A stretch of 13,909 bases of DNA, taken from NCBI GenBank assembly GCA_031288055.1, contig JAITSD010000043.1, forward strand, positions 1 to 13,909, in the 5' to 3' direction. This DNA comes from Candidatus Opitulatrix roisinitermitis. Lineage in GTDB: Bacteria; Actinomycetota; Actinomycetes; Actinomycetales; Bifidobacteriaceae. The notes under the pieces were generated by a model that was not told where the DNA came from, did not search any database, and was given only the letters and a program-made list of their open reading frames with translations. This document shows positions 1 to 7,943 of the stretch, one piece after another (the stretch's first letter is position 1; each line of letters starts with the position of its first letter). The translations under genes were made by a program, and so were the position numbers.

Positions 1-48
1 CATATCTTTAAACGCTTCGATTAATTCCTCTTTTTTTAATTTTGCCAT
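1..48 (-). CDS. rplL: 50S ribosomal protein L7/L12, N-terminal 16 residues (cut by window edge)
   Basis: The minus strand reads MAKLKKEELIEAFKDM, the usual start of bacterial L7/L12, the stalk protein that recruits translation factors to the ribosome. The ATG at 48-46 is preceded by the ribosome binding site AAGAAAGGA. It follows rplJ with a 36-base gap, the standard rplJ-rplL order, so it should share the L10-leader control upstream of rplJ. The rest of the gene lies beyond the left edge. Confidence 0.9.
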   Translation of the reverse strand, partial: MAKLKKEELIEAFKDM

Positions 49-84
49 TGTGTTTTCCTTTCTTACTTTATACCTTTTTCTAAA

Positions 85-606
85 TTAAGCTGCTTCTTTT
101 TTATCAGCTAAAGCTTTGAATAGCTGAACTGCTTTAACCTGCACACCAACAAAACAATACGCTGCTTTTGATGTGTTGGCTTTAACTGCCCCAGCTAATT
201 TAGCTAACAAAACGTCTCGTGATTCTAACGAAGCAATTTTCAAAACTCCATCTTTATCAAGAGATTTATTTTCAAAAACTCCGCCAGTTATAATTAAGGC
301 TTCATTTTTCCCACTAAATTTCTTTAACGCCTTAGCAATATCAACACCTTCACCTTTAACAAAAGCTATTGCCACAGGACCTTTTAACAAATCTAAATCC
401 AAGGAATCAATACCGGCTTTTTTAGCAGCTATTTTAGCCAAAGTATTTTTTACAACATCATAACTTATATCATGACCTAATTCTTTTCTCAATTCACTTA
501 TTTGAGAAACCGTTAAACCGCGATACTGCGTAACAAATATAGCGTCGGCTTCACGAAACTTAGTTTTTAATTCAGCCACAGCTTCTAACTTAGCTGGTTT
601 TACCAT
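85..606 (-). CDS. rplJ: 50S ribosomal protein L10
   Basis: This 173-residue protein is L10, which anchors the L7/L12 dimers to 23S rRNA at the base of the ribosomal stalk. Family marks are visible in order: AVAELKTKFREAD near residue 9, QYRGLTVSQISELRKELG (27-44), VVKNTLAKIAAKKAGI (51-66), LKGPVAIAFVKGEGV (74-88) and ASLESRDVLLAKLAGAVK (125-142). The length is normal for the family. The ATG at 606 has AGAAAGGTG a few bases upstream. The gene is followed by rplL and preceded by an L10-leader RNA, through which L10 (with L7/L12) is known to repress its own operon. Upstream lies the eda end of a sugar-acid operon rather than rplK-rplA. The identification is secure. Confidence 0.97.
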   Translation of the reverse strand: MVKPAKLEAVAELKTKFREADAIFVTQYRGLTVSQISELRKELGHDISYDVVKNTLAKIAAKKAGIDSLDLDLLKGPVAIAFVKGEGVDIAKALKKFSGKNEALIITGGVFENKSLDKDGVLKIASLESRDVLLAKLAGAVKANTSKAAYCFVGVQVKAVQLFKALADKKEAA

Positions 607-654
607 ATTTAAACACCTTTCTATTAGTTACAAACTTTGAAAACCAATAGCGAC

Positions 655-756
655 ACAAAAAATTAAACTCCTGCGTGGGCTAAAGCCTTAACTTTATTTA
701 TAGACTGCCTTGAGAAAGTTTATTTTCCCTTATCTACCAACGGTCTTCGGTTAATT
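655..756 (-). promoter_or_regulatory. L10 leader, autoregulatory 5' RNA of rplJL
   Basis: Upstream of rplJ the minus strand carries the typical pieces of the ribosomal L10 leader. The kink-turn-like segment AACCGAAGACCGTTGGTAG is at 752-734. An AAGGCAGTC segment is at 711-703, a short GGCTTTAGCC hairpin at 687-678, and CCCACGCAGGAG at 680-669, matching the conserved 3' segment. In known cases L10 (with L7/L12) binds this leader to repress the operon. Exact ends are estimated. I recognised it by eye and did not run a covariance model. Confidence 0.8.
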
Positions 757-773
757 TTAGTTTACACATATTT

Positions 774-779
774 TTTATA
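774..779 (-). promoter_or_regulatory. Candidate -10 element for rplJL
   Basis: The minus strand reads TATAAA at 779-774, five of six to the -10 consensus. A start about seven bases on (near 767) would begin the transcript just before the L10 leader. No convincing -35 element sits at 16-18 bases upstream. The call rests mainly on position. Confidence 0.3.
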
Positions 780-839
780 AATACAAAATAAAACAAACTT
801 GACTAAATAGATTAGCGATATGTCATTAACTTAACTCTT

Positions 840-1478
840 TTATAATTGATTAGACACTTGTATCCACTGTTTAGCTGTATCTGTGATTTTAGAATAATCT
901 TTATTAGCATCTAATTTCACCAAATTACCACCAGCTCCCACAGCAAAAACTCCAGCCGCAAACCAATCAGTCATATTATCTATTGATACACCACCAGTTG
1001 GCATAATTTCAATTTGAGGCAAAGGGCCTTTAACGGCTTTAACATATGATGGATCAACTGCTGAACCGGGGAATAATTTAATTACTTCACAACCGGCTTT
1101 AACTGCTGTAACCATCTCAGTGATTGTTAAACAACCTGCCAAATAAGGCACCTGATACAAATTACATATTTTAGCAGTTTCTAAATCAAAGCCTGGGGAA
1201 ACTATATACTTAGCTCCAGCTAGAATAGCGATTCGAGCCGTCGCTGAATCCAAAACTGTACCAGCTCCTATTATAACTGATGAATTATTGGCATATTTTT
1301 GCACCATATTTTTAATAATTAAATCAGCACCATCCATTCTAAAAGTGATTTCTATACCTGTAACACCGCCTAAAATTAGAGCATCAACTATATTTTGCGT
1401 TTCCTCAATAGTTTTGCCACTCACAACAGCCACCACTTTAGCTTTTTTTATAGCTTGTAAAATATTATATTTTTTCAC
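840..1478 (-). CDS. eda: 2-keto-3-deoxy-6-phosphogluconate (KDPG) aldolase
   Basis: This 212-residue cytoplasmic class I aldolase cleaves KDPG to pyruvate and glyceraldehyde-3-phosphate, the last step of uronate and Entner-Doudoroff catabolism. The KDPG/KHG aldolase pattern is clear: GVTGIEITFR with the catalytic glutamate at E43, GAGTVLDSATA (71-81), IVSPGFD (92-98), and EVIKLFPGSA with the Schiff-base lysine at K134, then MPTGGVS (159-165). The start is GTG at 1478-1476, preceded by AAGGAG at good spacing; no in-frame ATG fits better. It is the last gene of the six-gene operon, 22 bases after uxuB. I see no clear terminator behind it before the rplJ leader. Some family members also split 2-keto-4-hydroxyglutarate, but the neighbours point to KDPG. 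Confidence 0.93.
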   Translation of the reverse strand: MKKYNILQAIKKAKVVAVVSGKTIEETQNIVDALILGGVTGIEITFRMDGADLIIKNMVQKYANNSSVIIGAGTVLDSATARIAILAGAKYIVSPGFDLETAKICNLYQVPYLAGCLTITEMVTAVKAGCEVIKLFPGSAVDPSYVKAVKGPLPQIEIMPTGGVSIDNMTDWFAAGVFAVGAGGNLVKLDANKDYSKITDTAKQWIQVSNQL

Positions 1479-1500
1479 GAATTTGACTCCTTATTTCTAT

Positions 1501-3102
1501 TTAATTTACCACTTCTATTTCATTCACCACTTCCGCCAAAGTTTTAGCCACAGCTCCTTTGCCCGCTAGTAATTTTGTCAAATATTCAATTACCATATCA
1601 GCTAAACTAATTTTAGCATTTTTAACTTCATATAAATCAACTGAAAAAATAGTTTTATCGTGTAACAAAGGCAAAACCGAATCTAAATTACTAGAACCTA
1701 ATTCTAAATCAGCCACAAACTTATCTAATTGCTCAAGCATAGGATCTGAGCTACGGACAAATTTATTTCCTTGATCGTCCACTGCCATTAAATATCGTAA
1801 CCAAGCTGCTAAAGTAAAAGCAATACCTTTCAAATTAGCTATATCTTTACCCTGTTGTTTATAAAGTGAAATTGTCACACCAAATCTTATAGGTATTTTT
1901 TGCGAAGTATCCATAGCTATTCTTTGCGGAGTATCGGGAATAAAAGGATTGGGTAATCTTTTGGCAATAACTTCATCTATAAACTGCTTAGGGCTAATAA
2001 TTTTTGGATCTGTTACCACAGGCAAACCTTCAATATAACCGATTCGTTTAATTAATTTTACCAGATTGGGATTTTGCATTTGTTGTGAAATTGCTTTATA
2101 ATCTAACAAACAACCCAAAATGGCTAAAGAGGTATGTAAAGGATTTAAACATGTACAAACTTTCATTCTTTCAACTTCATCAACTTTATGTCGAGTTGTT
2201 AAAATCACACCAGCTGCCTCTAAATTAGGACGCCCATTAGGAAAATTATCCTCAATAACTAAATAGTGAGTTTCCTCTGTGTTTACAAAAGCAGCTGAAA
2301 CTGTACCCTTATCAGTTTTAACAATTTGCGTATCAACAAAGCCTAAAGAATCTAGCTCTTCAGCCACACTCGGTGCTGGCTGAGGTGTAATTCTATCTAT
2401 CATTGATAAAGGAAAAGATACTTGCGAACTATTTAAATAGTCCAAAAAATCAGTTTCCACCAAACCTTTTTTAACCCATATTCCCACAATTTCAGTAATG
2501 GAAGATTTTAATTTATCGCCATTATGAGAAAAATTGTCTGTGGAACACAGAGCTAAAGGTTTAGCCCCAGCTAAAAACCTAACATACAATAAACTAGCTA
2601 ATTTGCCCATAAGAGTTATAACCCCTTTAGGACCATTACCTAACTCTTGAGTTATATCTGGAAAATAATTACCTGATAAATCTTTAATATTATAACCTTT
2701 TTCAGTCACTGCTAAGGTCACCATTTGTAAATCTGGTGATGCCAAAAGTTGTTTAGCTTGCATCCAATCATCTTTATTATCAGTGTCTAAAGCTGGTTTA
2801 ATACAGTCAACTAATTCAAGAGCAAAAGAACCATTAGCTGATAAAATAACATTAAGTGTTCGATTATTATATTTATGATAAATCTGGTTAATTAGCTGTG
2901 AATCAAAAGCTTCAATCAAAGCCAAAGGAGATTGAGTTAAACCCTGGTCAACTAATTTTTGCCATATAGATGCGTGAAAACACCTAAAAAGATTACCTCC
3001 ACCAAAGTGAACCCACTTAACTGGTTCAATCAACAAATTTCTCTGGGGTGTTTTCACGCCCATACCAGCCAAGTCATCATAAGAATCGGTCAATTTTGTC
3101 AT
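1501..3102 (-). CDS. uxuB: D-fructuronate reductase (D-mannonate oxidoreductase), long-chain mannitol dehydrogenase family
   Basis: A 533-residue NAD-dependent polyol dehydrogenase of the metal-independent mannitol dehydrogenase family; with uxuA next door it should reduce D-fructuronate to D-mannonate. The N-terminal nucleotide-binding domain shows WVHFGGGNLFRCFHA (residues 30-44), then CSTDNFSHNG (about 186-195) and FPLSMIDRITP (230-240). The C-terminal domain holds MKVCTCLNPLHTSLA with the catalytic trio K314, N320 and H323. I chose the ATG at 3102-3100 because AAGGAG lies five bases before it. A longer version starting at 3135 would run into the end of uxuA, and its extra residues do not look conserved. 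It begins 11 bases after the uxuA stop. Mannitol, altronate or arabinitol oxidation is possible in this family, but the pathway context favours fructuronate. Confidence 0.92.
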   Translation of the reverse strand: MTKLTDSYDDLAGMGVKTPQRNLLIEPVKWVHFGGGNLFRCFHASIWQKLVDQGLTQSPLALIEAFDSQLINQIYHKYNNRTLNVILSANGSFALELVDCIKPALDTDNKDDWMQAKQLLASPDLQMVTLAVTEKGYNIKDLSGNYFPDITQELGNGPKGVITLMGKLASLLYVRFLAGAKPLALCSTDNFSHNGDKLKSSITEIVGIWVKKGLVETDFLDYLNSSQVSFPLSMIDRITPQPAPSVAEELDSLGFVDTQIVKTDKGTVSAAFVNTEETHYLVIEDNFPNGRPNLEAAGVILTTRHKVDEVERMKVCTCLNPLHTSLAILGCLLDYKAISQQMQNPNLVKLIKRIGYIEGLPVVTDPKIISPKQFIDEVIAKRLPNPFIPDTPQRIAMDTSQKIPIRFGVTISLYKQQGKDIANLKGIAFTLAAWLRYLMAVDDQGNKFVRSSDPMLEQLDKFVADLELGSSNLDSVLPLLHDKTIFSVDLYEVKNAKISLADMVIEYLTKLLAGKGAVAKTLAEVVNEIEVVN

Positions 3103-3113
3103 TTTACTCCTTT

Positions 3114-4259
3114 TTACTTTTGACAAGCGTCCCAAATGCCTAAAAGATATTGTATACCTAAAGCTCTATCATATAATCCATAACCAGGGCGAGGTTTTTT
3201 AGCCGGATCAGTATTCTCATCCCACAAATGTCTACCGTGATCAGGTCTTATATAGCCTTCATAATTAGCTTGGGCATAAGCTTTCATAATACCAACCGTA
3301 TCAACATTGCCCTCACTAGCTCTATGACCCACCTCCGAAAAACTTCTTGAATTTGGATTATTTTCATCAAATGGTGCATCAAATTTAATATTTCGCACAT
3401 GTGAAAAATGAATTCGTTCCATAAAGGTTTTAACTGCTGCCACAGCATCATGTTTAGGATCTGATGAAAAGCTGCCTAAACATAAACATAAACCGTTATA
3501 GTACGAATTATTTAATGATAGAACTTTAGCTAAATCAGCTGATTGGGAAACAACTCTGGGCCAACCAAATAAATCAAAAGCGGGATCATCTGGATGCACA
3601 GCTAATTTTACATCATACTTTTCGCAAGTTGGTATAACCTCATCCAGAAAATATTTATAATTTTTATACATATCATCATGACTTACTCCTTGGTAGGCTT
3701 GATTAATTTCTCTAAAACTAGCTAATCTAGCTGGTTCCCAACCAGGTAAAGTCATACCTTGCGAATTATTTTCCATATCCGAAATCAACTTATCAGGTGA
3801 CATTTCTAGGACTTCAGCATGGTTATAATATAGAGCTGTGGAACCATCAGGTAAAGGGTGGAAAAAATCAGTTCTCAACCAATCAAATACTGGCATAAAA
3901 TTATAAGTTATAACCTTTACCCCAGCTTTGCCCAAACGTTTTATACACAATTTATAATTAGCAATAGCCATATCTGGATCTAAACCTAAAATAGCTTTAC
4001 CTAATTTAATACTTTCATGAATATTAACTGATTCCACCACTTCGGCATTAAAAGTTTTAGTGACCCCCTTGCGTTTATCAGAAGTTGATAAACCAGTTAT
4101 TTCGGTCACAGCTTTATCAATTTCCTGCTGCTCCCAGACTTCGCCAGCTTGTTTATGATGTAACGCCCAAACAATAGTTTCCACCCCAGGTATTTGTCTT
4201 ATATCATCTAAACTAACGGTGTCATTATCACGCCCATACCAACGAAATCCCATTTTCAT
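3114..4259 (-). CDS. uxuA: D-mannonate dehydratase
   Basis: This 381-residue enzyme removes water from D-mannonate to give 2-keto-3-deoxygluconate (KDG). It is a TIM-barrel metal enzyme of the UxuA family. Visible marks: MKMGFRWYG at the N-terminus, VVESVNIHESIK (about 74-85), ITYNFMPVFDWLRTDF, then the metal-site segments LAVHPDDPAFD, NGLCLCLGSF, HFSHVRNIKF and IRPDHGRHLWD, which supply the His, Cys, His and Asp ligands known from the family. PGYGLYDRALG near the end is also typical. All expected ligands are present. The ATG at 4259 has AAAGGAG upstream; an ATG two codons in is less well placed. It follows kdgK by 57 bases and precedes uxuB by 11. Confidence 0.96.
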   Translation of the reverse strand: MKMGFRWYGRDNDTVSLDDIRQIPGVETIVWALHHKQAGEVWEQQEIDKAVTEITGLSTSDKRKGVTKTFNAEVVESVNIHESIKLGKAILGLDPDMAIANYKLCIKRLGKAGVKVITYNFMPVFDWLRTDFFHPLPDGSTALYYNHAEVLEMSPDKLISDMENNSQGMTLPGWEPARLASFREINQAYQGVSHDDMYKNYKYFLDEVIPTCEKYDVKLAVHPDDPAFDLFGWPRVVSQSADLAKVLSLNNSYYNGLCLCLGSFSSDPKHDAVAAVKTFMERIHFSHVRNIKFDAPFDENNPNSRSFSEVGHRASEGNVDTVGIMKAYAQANYEGYIRPDHGRHLWDENTDPAKKPRPGYGLYDRALGIQYLLGIWDACQK

Positions 4260-4316
4260 AAAATCACTCCTTTATATTATTTTATGGTTCAGCTACAATT
4301 TATCTTTTAGCCTCAA

Positions 4317-5414
4317 TTATCTTTTAACTCTAGCTGTGCCACCTTGCACCACATTGTTGACATCTGATAAAGATGCCATAGATGTATCTCCTGGAGTGGT
4401 CATTGCTAAAGCTCCATGAGCAATACCAAAGTTTACGGCTTTTTGTATATCACCAGTGGTTAATAAACCATAAATAAGTCCAGAGGCAAACGAATCGCCG
4501 CCGCCCACTCTATCCATAATCTCTAAATCGGGCAACTCTATACCCTGTATAAAACCATCTTGTCTAGTGGAAACACAAGCTGTCCATGAATTAATTGTGG
4601 CAGTTTTAACAGTCCTCAAAGTAGTAGCCACCACTTGAAAATTAGGAAACACCTCTAAAGCAGCACCTTGTATATTGGCATAAACTTTAGGATCAATAAC
4701 TTTTAATGAAGTATCATAACCTGGGGCTTGAATACCTAAGGCTTCAGAAAAATCCTCCTCGTTGCCTATCATAATATCAACTAATTTAGCAATTTCAGAA
4801 TTAATTTTTCTAGCATTATCAACGCCACCGTTATATTCCCAAAGCGATGGTCTAAAATTCAAATCATATGAAATAATTGTGCCACACTGCTTAGCATATT
4901 TAACAATATCTAAAACAGTTTTAGAAGTATTTTCGCTTAAAGCTGCAAAAATACCGCCAGTATGCAAAACTTTAACTTTATCATTTTTAAAAAGTTTAAC
5001 TAAATCTATATCAGCACTAGTCATTTTAGAAACAGCCGTATTAGCTCTATCACTCACACCCAAGGCAGCTCGTATACCAAAACCTCTCTCTGTAAAATTT
5101 AAACCGTTTCTAACATTTTTACCAATACCATCATATTTAAAATATTTTATATAATCAGTTGATACACCACCAGATTTAACATAATAAGTTAATAACTTAC
5201 CAATTTCATTATCGGCAAAAGCTGTAATGACAGCTGTATTTAAACCGAAAACATAAGATAAGCCTTTTGCTACATTATATTCACCTCCACCCTCCCAAGT
5301 GGCAAATTGACGAGCTAATTTTATTCTTGACTCGCCAGGATCTAAACGAAGCATAATTTCGCCCAAAGAAACTTCATCATATTTAGCATCTGGTAAAAAA
5401 TTAATTGAAACCAT
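4317..5414 (-). CDS. kdgK: 2-keto-3-deoxygluconate kinase (PfkB/ribokinase family)
   Basis: A 365-residue sugar kinase that most likely phosphorylates KDG to KDPG. The PfkB signatures are present: WEGGGEYNVAKGLSY near residue 41, IISYDLNFRPSLWEY around 180-194, the nucleotide-site GNEEDF segment near 217, and DRVGGGDSFASGLIYG around 301-316 with the GGGD anion hole and catalytic Asp near 307. I place the start at the ATG 5414-5412, which has AGAAAGGA just before it. The longer in-frame reading starts at a TTG (5432) lying upstream of that binding site. The gene begins 20 bases after the dehydrogenase stop. Other PfkB substrates (5-dehydro-2-deoxygluconate, fructose) cannot be excluded by sequence alone. 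The position between the dehydrogenase and uxuA-uxuB-eda makes KDG by far the best fit. Confidence 0.85.
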   Translation of the reverse strand: MVSINFLPDAKYDEVSLGEIMLRLDPGESRIKLARQFATWEGGGEYNVAKGLSYVFGLNTAVITAFADNEIGKLLTYYVKSGGVSTDYIKYFKYDGIGKNVRNGLNFTERGFGIRAALGVSDRANTAVSKMTSADIDLVKLFKNDKVKVLHTGGIFAALSENTSKTVLDIVKYAKQCGTIISYDLNFRPSLWEYNGGVDNARKINSEIAKLVDIMIGNEEDFSEALGIQAPGYDTSLKVIDPKVYANIQGAALEVFPNFQVVATTLRTVKTATINSWTACVSTRQDGFIQGIELPDLEIMDRVGGGDSFASGLIYGLLTTGDIQKAVNFGIAHGALAMTTPGDTSMASLSDVNNVVQGGTARVKR

Positions 5415-5434
5415 ATTTTCCTTTCTTAACAAAA

Positions 5435-6460
5435 TTAATTATTTATATTTATTAAAACTTTAGCAGCACCCATTGATTTATCAGTGGCTGTAACAAAGGC
5501 CTCTTTATATTGACTAATGGAAAATTCATGACTAATCACAGCTTCTAGCCCATCTATTTTATCTAATGAATTAACCACTTCTTCAAACTCCGCTTCTGTA
5601 AAACGAAAACTACCCTGCCATTTTATTTCTCTAGTAACTAACTGACCTATTACGGTTCTTTGAGGCACAATTGGTAAATTGCCCACCTGAACCAAAGTTC
5701 CTCCTCTAGCAGTAGCTTTTAAAACCCCGTCTAGAGCTACCATAGCACCTGTAGCTTCAAAAACAGTTTCCACATCTTGCGGTAAAGATACTGTTTTAAC
5801 ATTTATAGTTTTATCAGCACCAACTTTTTTAGCTGTGGCTAAAGCTAAATCAGACATATCACTAAGTATTACCTGTTTTGCACCTTTAAATTTTAACCAA
5901 GCTAAAATTAATAAACCAATTGGCCCTGAGCCATTAACTAAAATTGGCTGATTCAAATTAATTTCACCAGCCTGTGCCACGGCATGAGCTGCCACACTCA
6001 AAGGTTCAGCTAAACTACCTATTTTAGTAGATACACCAGAAGGTAATTTCTTAGCCTGCCAAGCTTCAACTATTTTTTCCTCCACAAAACCTCCGTCGGT
6101 AGGTAAAGCCGCTGATCCATAATATTCCACTTTAGCTAATAAATTATCTTTACCTAATAACCTTGAAGGTAAATCAACACCTGAGATTTTTTTAGCCGGA
6201 AAAACTGTCACAGCATCGCCAATTTGCAAATCTTTAACCCCTTTGCCAATTTGCAATATTTTACCAGCAAATTCATGACCAACTATTAAAGGCTGTTTTA
6301 CTTCCACAGTACCTGAACGACCATGCGAAAAATATGACATATCAGAACCACATATTCCACCCCACTCCACAGCCAGAACCACTTGATTTGTTTGAAGCTG
6401 GCCTATAGATTTCTCAACTAATCGCAAATCGTTTTTGGCAAAAATCATTACTGCTTTCAT
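5435..6460 (-). CDS. Zinc-dependent hexonate 5-dehydrogenase, IdnD/LgoD-like (candidate L-gulonate 5-dehydrogenase)
   Basis: A 341-residue medium-chain dehydrogenase resembling E. coli L-idonate 5-dehydrogenase: WGGICGSDMSYFSHGRSG (33-50), VGHEFAGKI (60-68), YYGSAALPTDGGF (113-125), SLAEPLSVAAHA (149-160), the NAD-binding GSGPIG (177-182) and a late GSFRFTEAEFEEVV segment. Catalytic zinc ligands appear intact (C37, H62, E63, with E152 nearby). The structural-zinc lobe (about 87-115) keeps its length but has none of its four cysteines; C37 is the only cysteine there or before it. The ATG at 6460 directly abuts the transporter stop (TAAATG), with GGAGG upstream, so translation is probably coupled. 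Inference: it oxidises C5 of a hexonate such as L-gulonate to D-fructuronate, feeding uxuB. L-idonate or another polyol acid is the alternative. Confidence 0.8.
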   Translation of the reverse strand: MKAVMIFAKNDLRLVEKSIGQLQTNQVVLAVEWGGICGSDMSYFSHGRSGTVEVKQPLIVGHEFAGKILQIGKGVKDLQIGDAVTVFPAKKISGVDLPSRLLGKDNLLAKVEYYGSAALPTDGGFVEEKIVEAWQAKKLPSGVSTKIGSLAEPLSVAAHAVAQAGEINLNQPILVNGSGPIGLLILAWLKFKGAKQVILSDMSDLALATAKKVGADKTINVKTVSLPQDVETVFEATGAMVALDGVLKATARGGTLVQVGNLPIVPQRTVIGQLVTREIKWQGSFRFTEAEFEEVVNSLDKIDGLEAVISHEFSISQYKEAFVTATDKSMGAAKVLININN

Positions 6461-7840
6461 TTATAAAGCCTCCTCTAAAGCATTTAAATCGCGCCCTGTG
6501 GTTCTATCTAATAAACCCTCTTTATTATAAGTTGGAATAATCCAAGCCGAAACAGCCGCACAAAGCGAAAAAATCATCAACATAATGGCTAAAGGCATCC
6601 ATGAATTAGTAAAAGCTGCCACTAGTGACGCAGCAATTATAGGGCCAAAACCCGTAGCTATTAAACCAGCAATCTCTTTAGCCAAAGCCATAAAAGTCAT
6701 ACGATTTGTTGAACCAAATAACTCAGCTAAAGTAACATTTTCTAAGGCGAATAAACCTTGAACACCCACATTTAAGCCTATTACCATAGCAATAATAGTT
6801 AAAACTGGATCTTTAGAATCTATCATTAATAACATAGGTACAGAATAAACAGTCATCAACAGCGATAAAATAATATAAATCTTTTTTCTACCAAATTTAT
6901 CACCCAATAAACCAACTATAGGAATAGTTATAAAAGCAATTGAACTAGAAATTATATTAGCATTAGTTGCCACTAATTTTTCCATACCCATAACTGTCAC
7001 TATAAAACCAGCAAAATAAGTTTGCATTAATCCTGAATTACCAGCCTGTCCAAAACGTAAACCTAAAGCCACAAAAAAAGACTTGACTGCTGAACGAGAA
7101 ATTTGCGGTTTAGTATCAGCTGTGGGACGAGTTGAAATTACCACGCTAGTTTGTCGTTTAGTTTCCAGCAATTTCCTTTTAGCCTCCATAACTGGTGATT
7201 CTTTAATAGTTAATCTAATAAGTATAGCAATAACCATAGTTATTAAAGATAGTAAAAAAGGAATTCGCCAGCCCCAATCCAATAATTGTTGCTCTGAACA
7301 ATTAGCAATAATAATCGCCCAAACCGCATTGGCTAAAAGCGTACCGGTTGAAGTTCCTAAACAAACCACAGAACCCACAAAACCGCGACTTTTAGCTTTA
7401 GCAAACTCAGCCACTAAAACTCCTGAACCTGATATTTCGGCTCCTGCGCCAAAACCCTGAGCTATACGCAAAGCTACTAAAAGAGATGGTGCTAATAAAC
7501 CAACCTGATTATAAGTTGGCAACAAACCAATAATTGTTGAAGCTATACCCATAAGTAAAACTGTGGCAAATAAAACTGCTCGACGACCAATTTTATCACC
7601 AATTCTACCAAAAAACCAAGCTCCTAAAAGCCTTGCTATATAACCAGAACCATAAGTTCCCATAGCCGCAATTAAAGCTATACTAGGGTTCAATTCAGGA
7701 AAAAATATTTTATTGAAAACCATAGCTGCAGCTAAAGAATAAAGCTGAAAATCCATAAACTCCATAGCTGTGCCTAACCAACCGCTAGCAGCAGTTTTAA
7801 CCAACTCTTTTGTATTAATAGTCGTTTGACCTTCAATCAT
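6461..7840 (-). CDS. Major facilitator transporter, metabolite:H+ symporter (MHS) type, likely sugar-acid importer
   Basis: A 459-residue integral membrane protein with about 12 hydrophobic segments. Its opening, ASGWLGTAMEFMDFQLY (18-34), matches the ProP/ShiA/KgtP group of proton symporters. The loop between helices 2 and 3 has GRIGDKIGRRAVL (78-90), and the second half repeats it as LGDKFGRKKIY. LRIAQGFGAGAEISGSGVL and DWGWRIPFLLS are further marks of this group. A charged cytoplasmic stretch (KRKLLETKRQT...) separates the two halves. The ATG at 7840 is preceded by AGGGA. It is the first gene of the operon, so its substrate is probably the compound the operon degrades, a hexonate or hexuronate. 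That substrate is inferred from context only. A palindrome upstream (7880-7897) may be where the operon is regulated; no regulator gene is in the window. Confidence 0.85.
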   Translation of the reverse strand: MIEGQTTINTKELVKTAASGWLGTAMEFMDFQLYSLAAAMVFNKIFFPELNPSIALIAAMGTYGSGYIARLLGAWFFGRIGDKIGRRAVLFATVLLMGIASTIIGLLPTYNQVGLLAPSLLVALRIAQGFGAGAEISGSGVLVAEFAKAKSRGFVGSVVCLGTSTGTLLANAVWAIIIANCSEQQLLDWGWRIPFLLSLITMVIAILIRLTIKESPVMEAKRKLLETKRQTSVVISTRPTADTKPQISRSAVKSFFVALGLRFGQAGNSGLMQTYFAGFIVTVMGMEKLVATNANIISSSIAFITIPIVGLLGDKFGRKKIYIILSLLMTVYSVPMLLMIDSKDPVLTIIAMVIGLNVGVQGLFALENVTLAELFGSTNRMTFMALAKEIAGLIATGFGPIIAASLVAAFTNSWMPLAIMLMIFSLCAAVSAWIIPTYNKEGLLDRTTGRDLNALEEAL

Positions 7841-7879
7841 ATTTTCCCTACTTAATCATACTTTATTTTTACCTTATTA

Positions 7880-7897
7880 TTTAGTTTTGTGACTAAA
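7880..7897. promoter_or_regulatory. Operator-like palindrome upstream of the sugar-acid operon
   Basis: TTTAGT and ACTAAA form a perfect 6-bp inverted repeat around a 6-bp spacer, 40 bases before the transporter start. A TTGTTA at 7907-7902 (possible -35) and an AATAAT at 7881-7876 (possible -10) lie on either side on the minus strand. Their 20-base spacing is longer than ideal. A repressor site is a reasonable guess, unproven. Confidence 0.35.
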
Positions 7898-7943
7898 CTT
7901 TTAACAAGTCCCTCTATTCCACCCATTCATTTTTTATTATTTA

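Noticed and set aside
173..463. Plus-strand open frame opposite rplJ
   Set aside because: It is the shadow of the ribosomal L10 gene, with no binding site or recognisable protein. The same holds for plus-strand frames at 1288-1569, 1559-1774, 4219-4419, 4762-5154, 7083-7460, 11477-11674 and 12998-13195.
3103..3135. Longer N-terminus for uxuB overlapping the end of uxuA
   Set aside because: The ATG at 3102 has AAGGAG at ideal spacing, and the extra 11 basic residues are not family-like.
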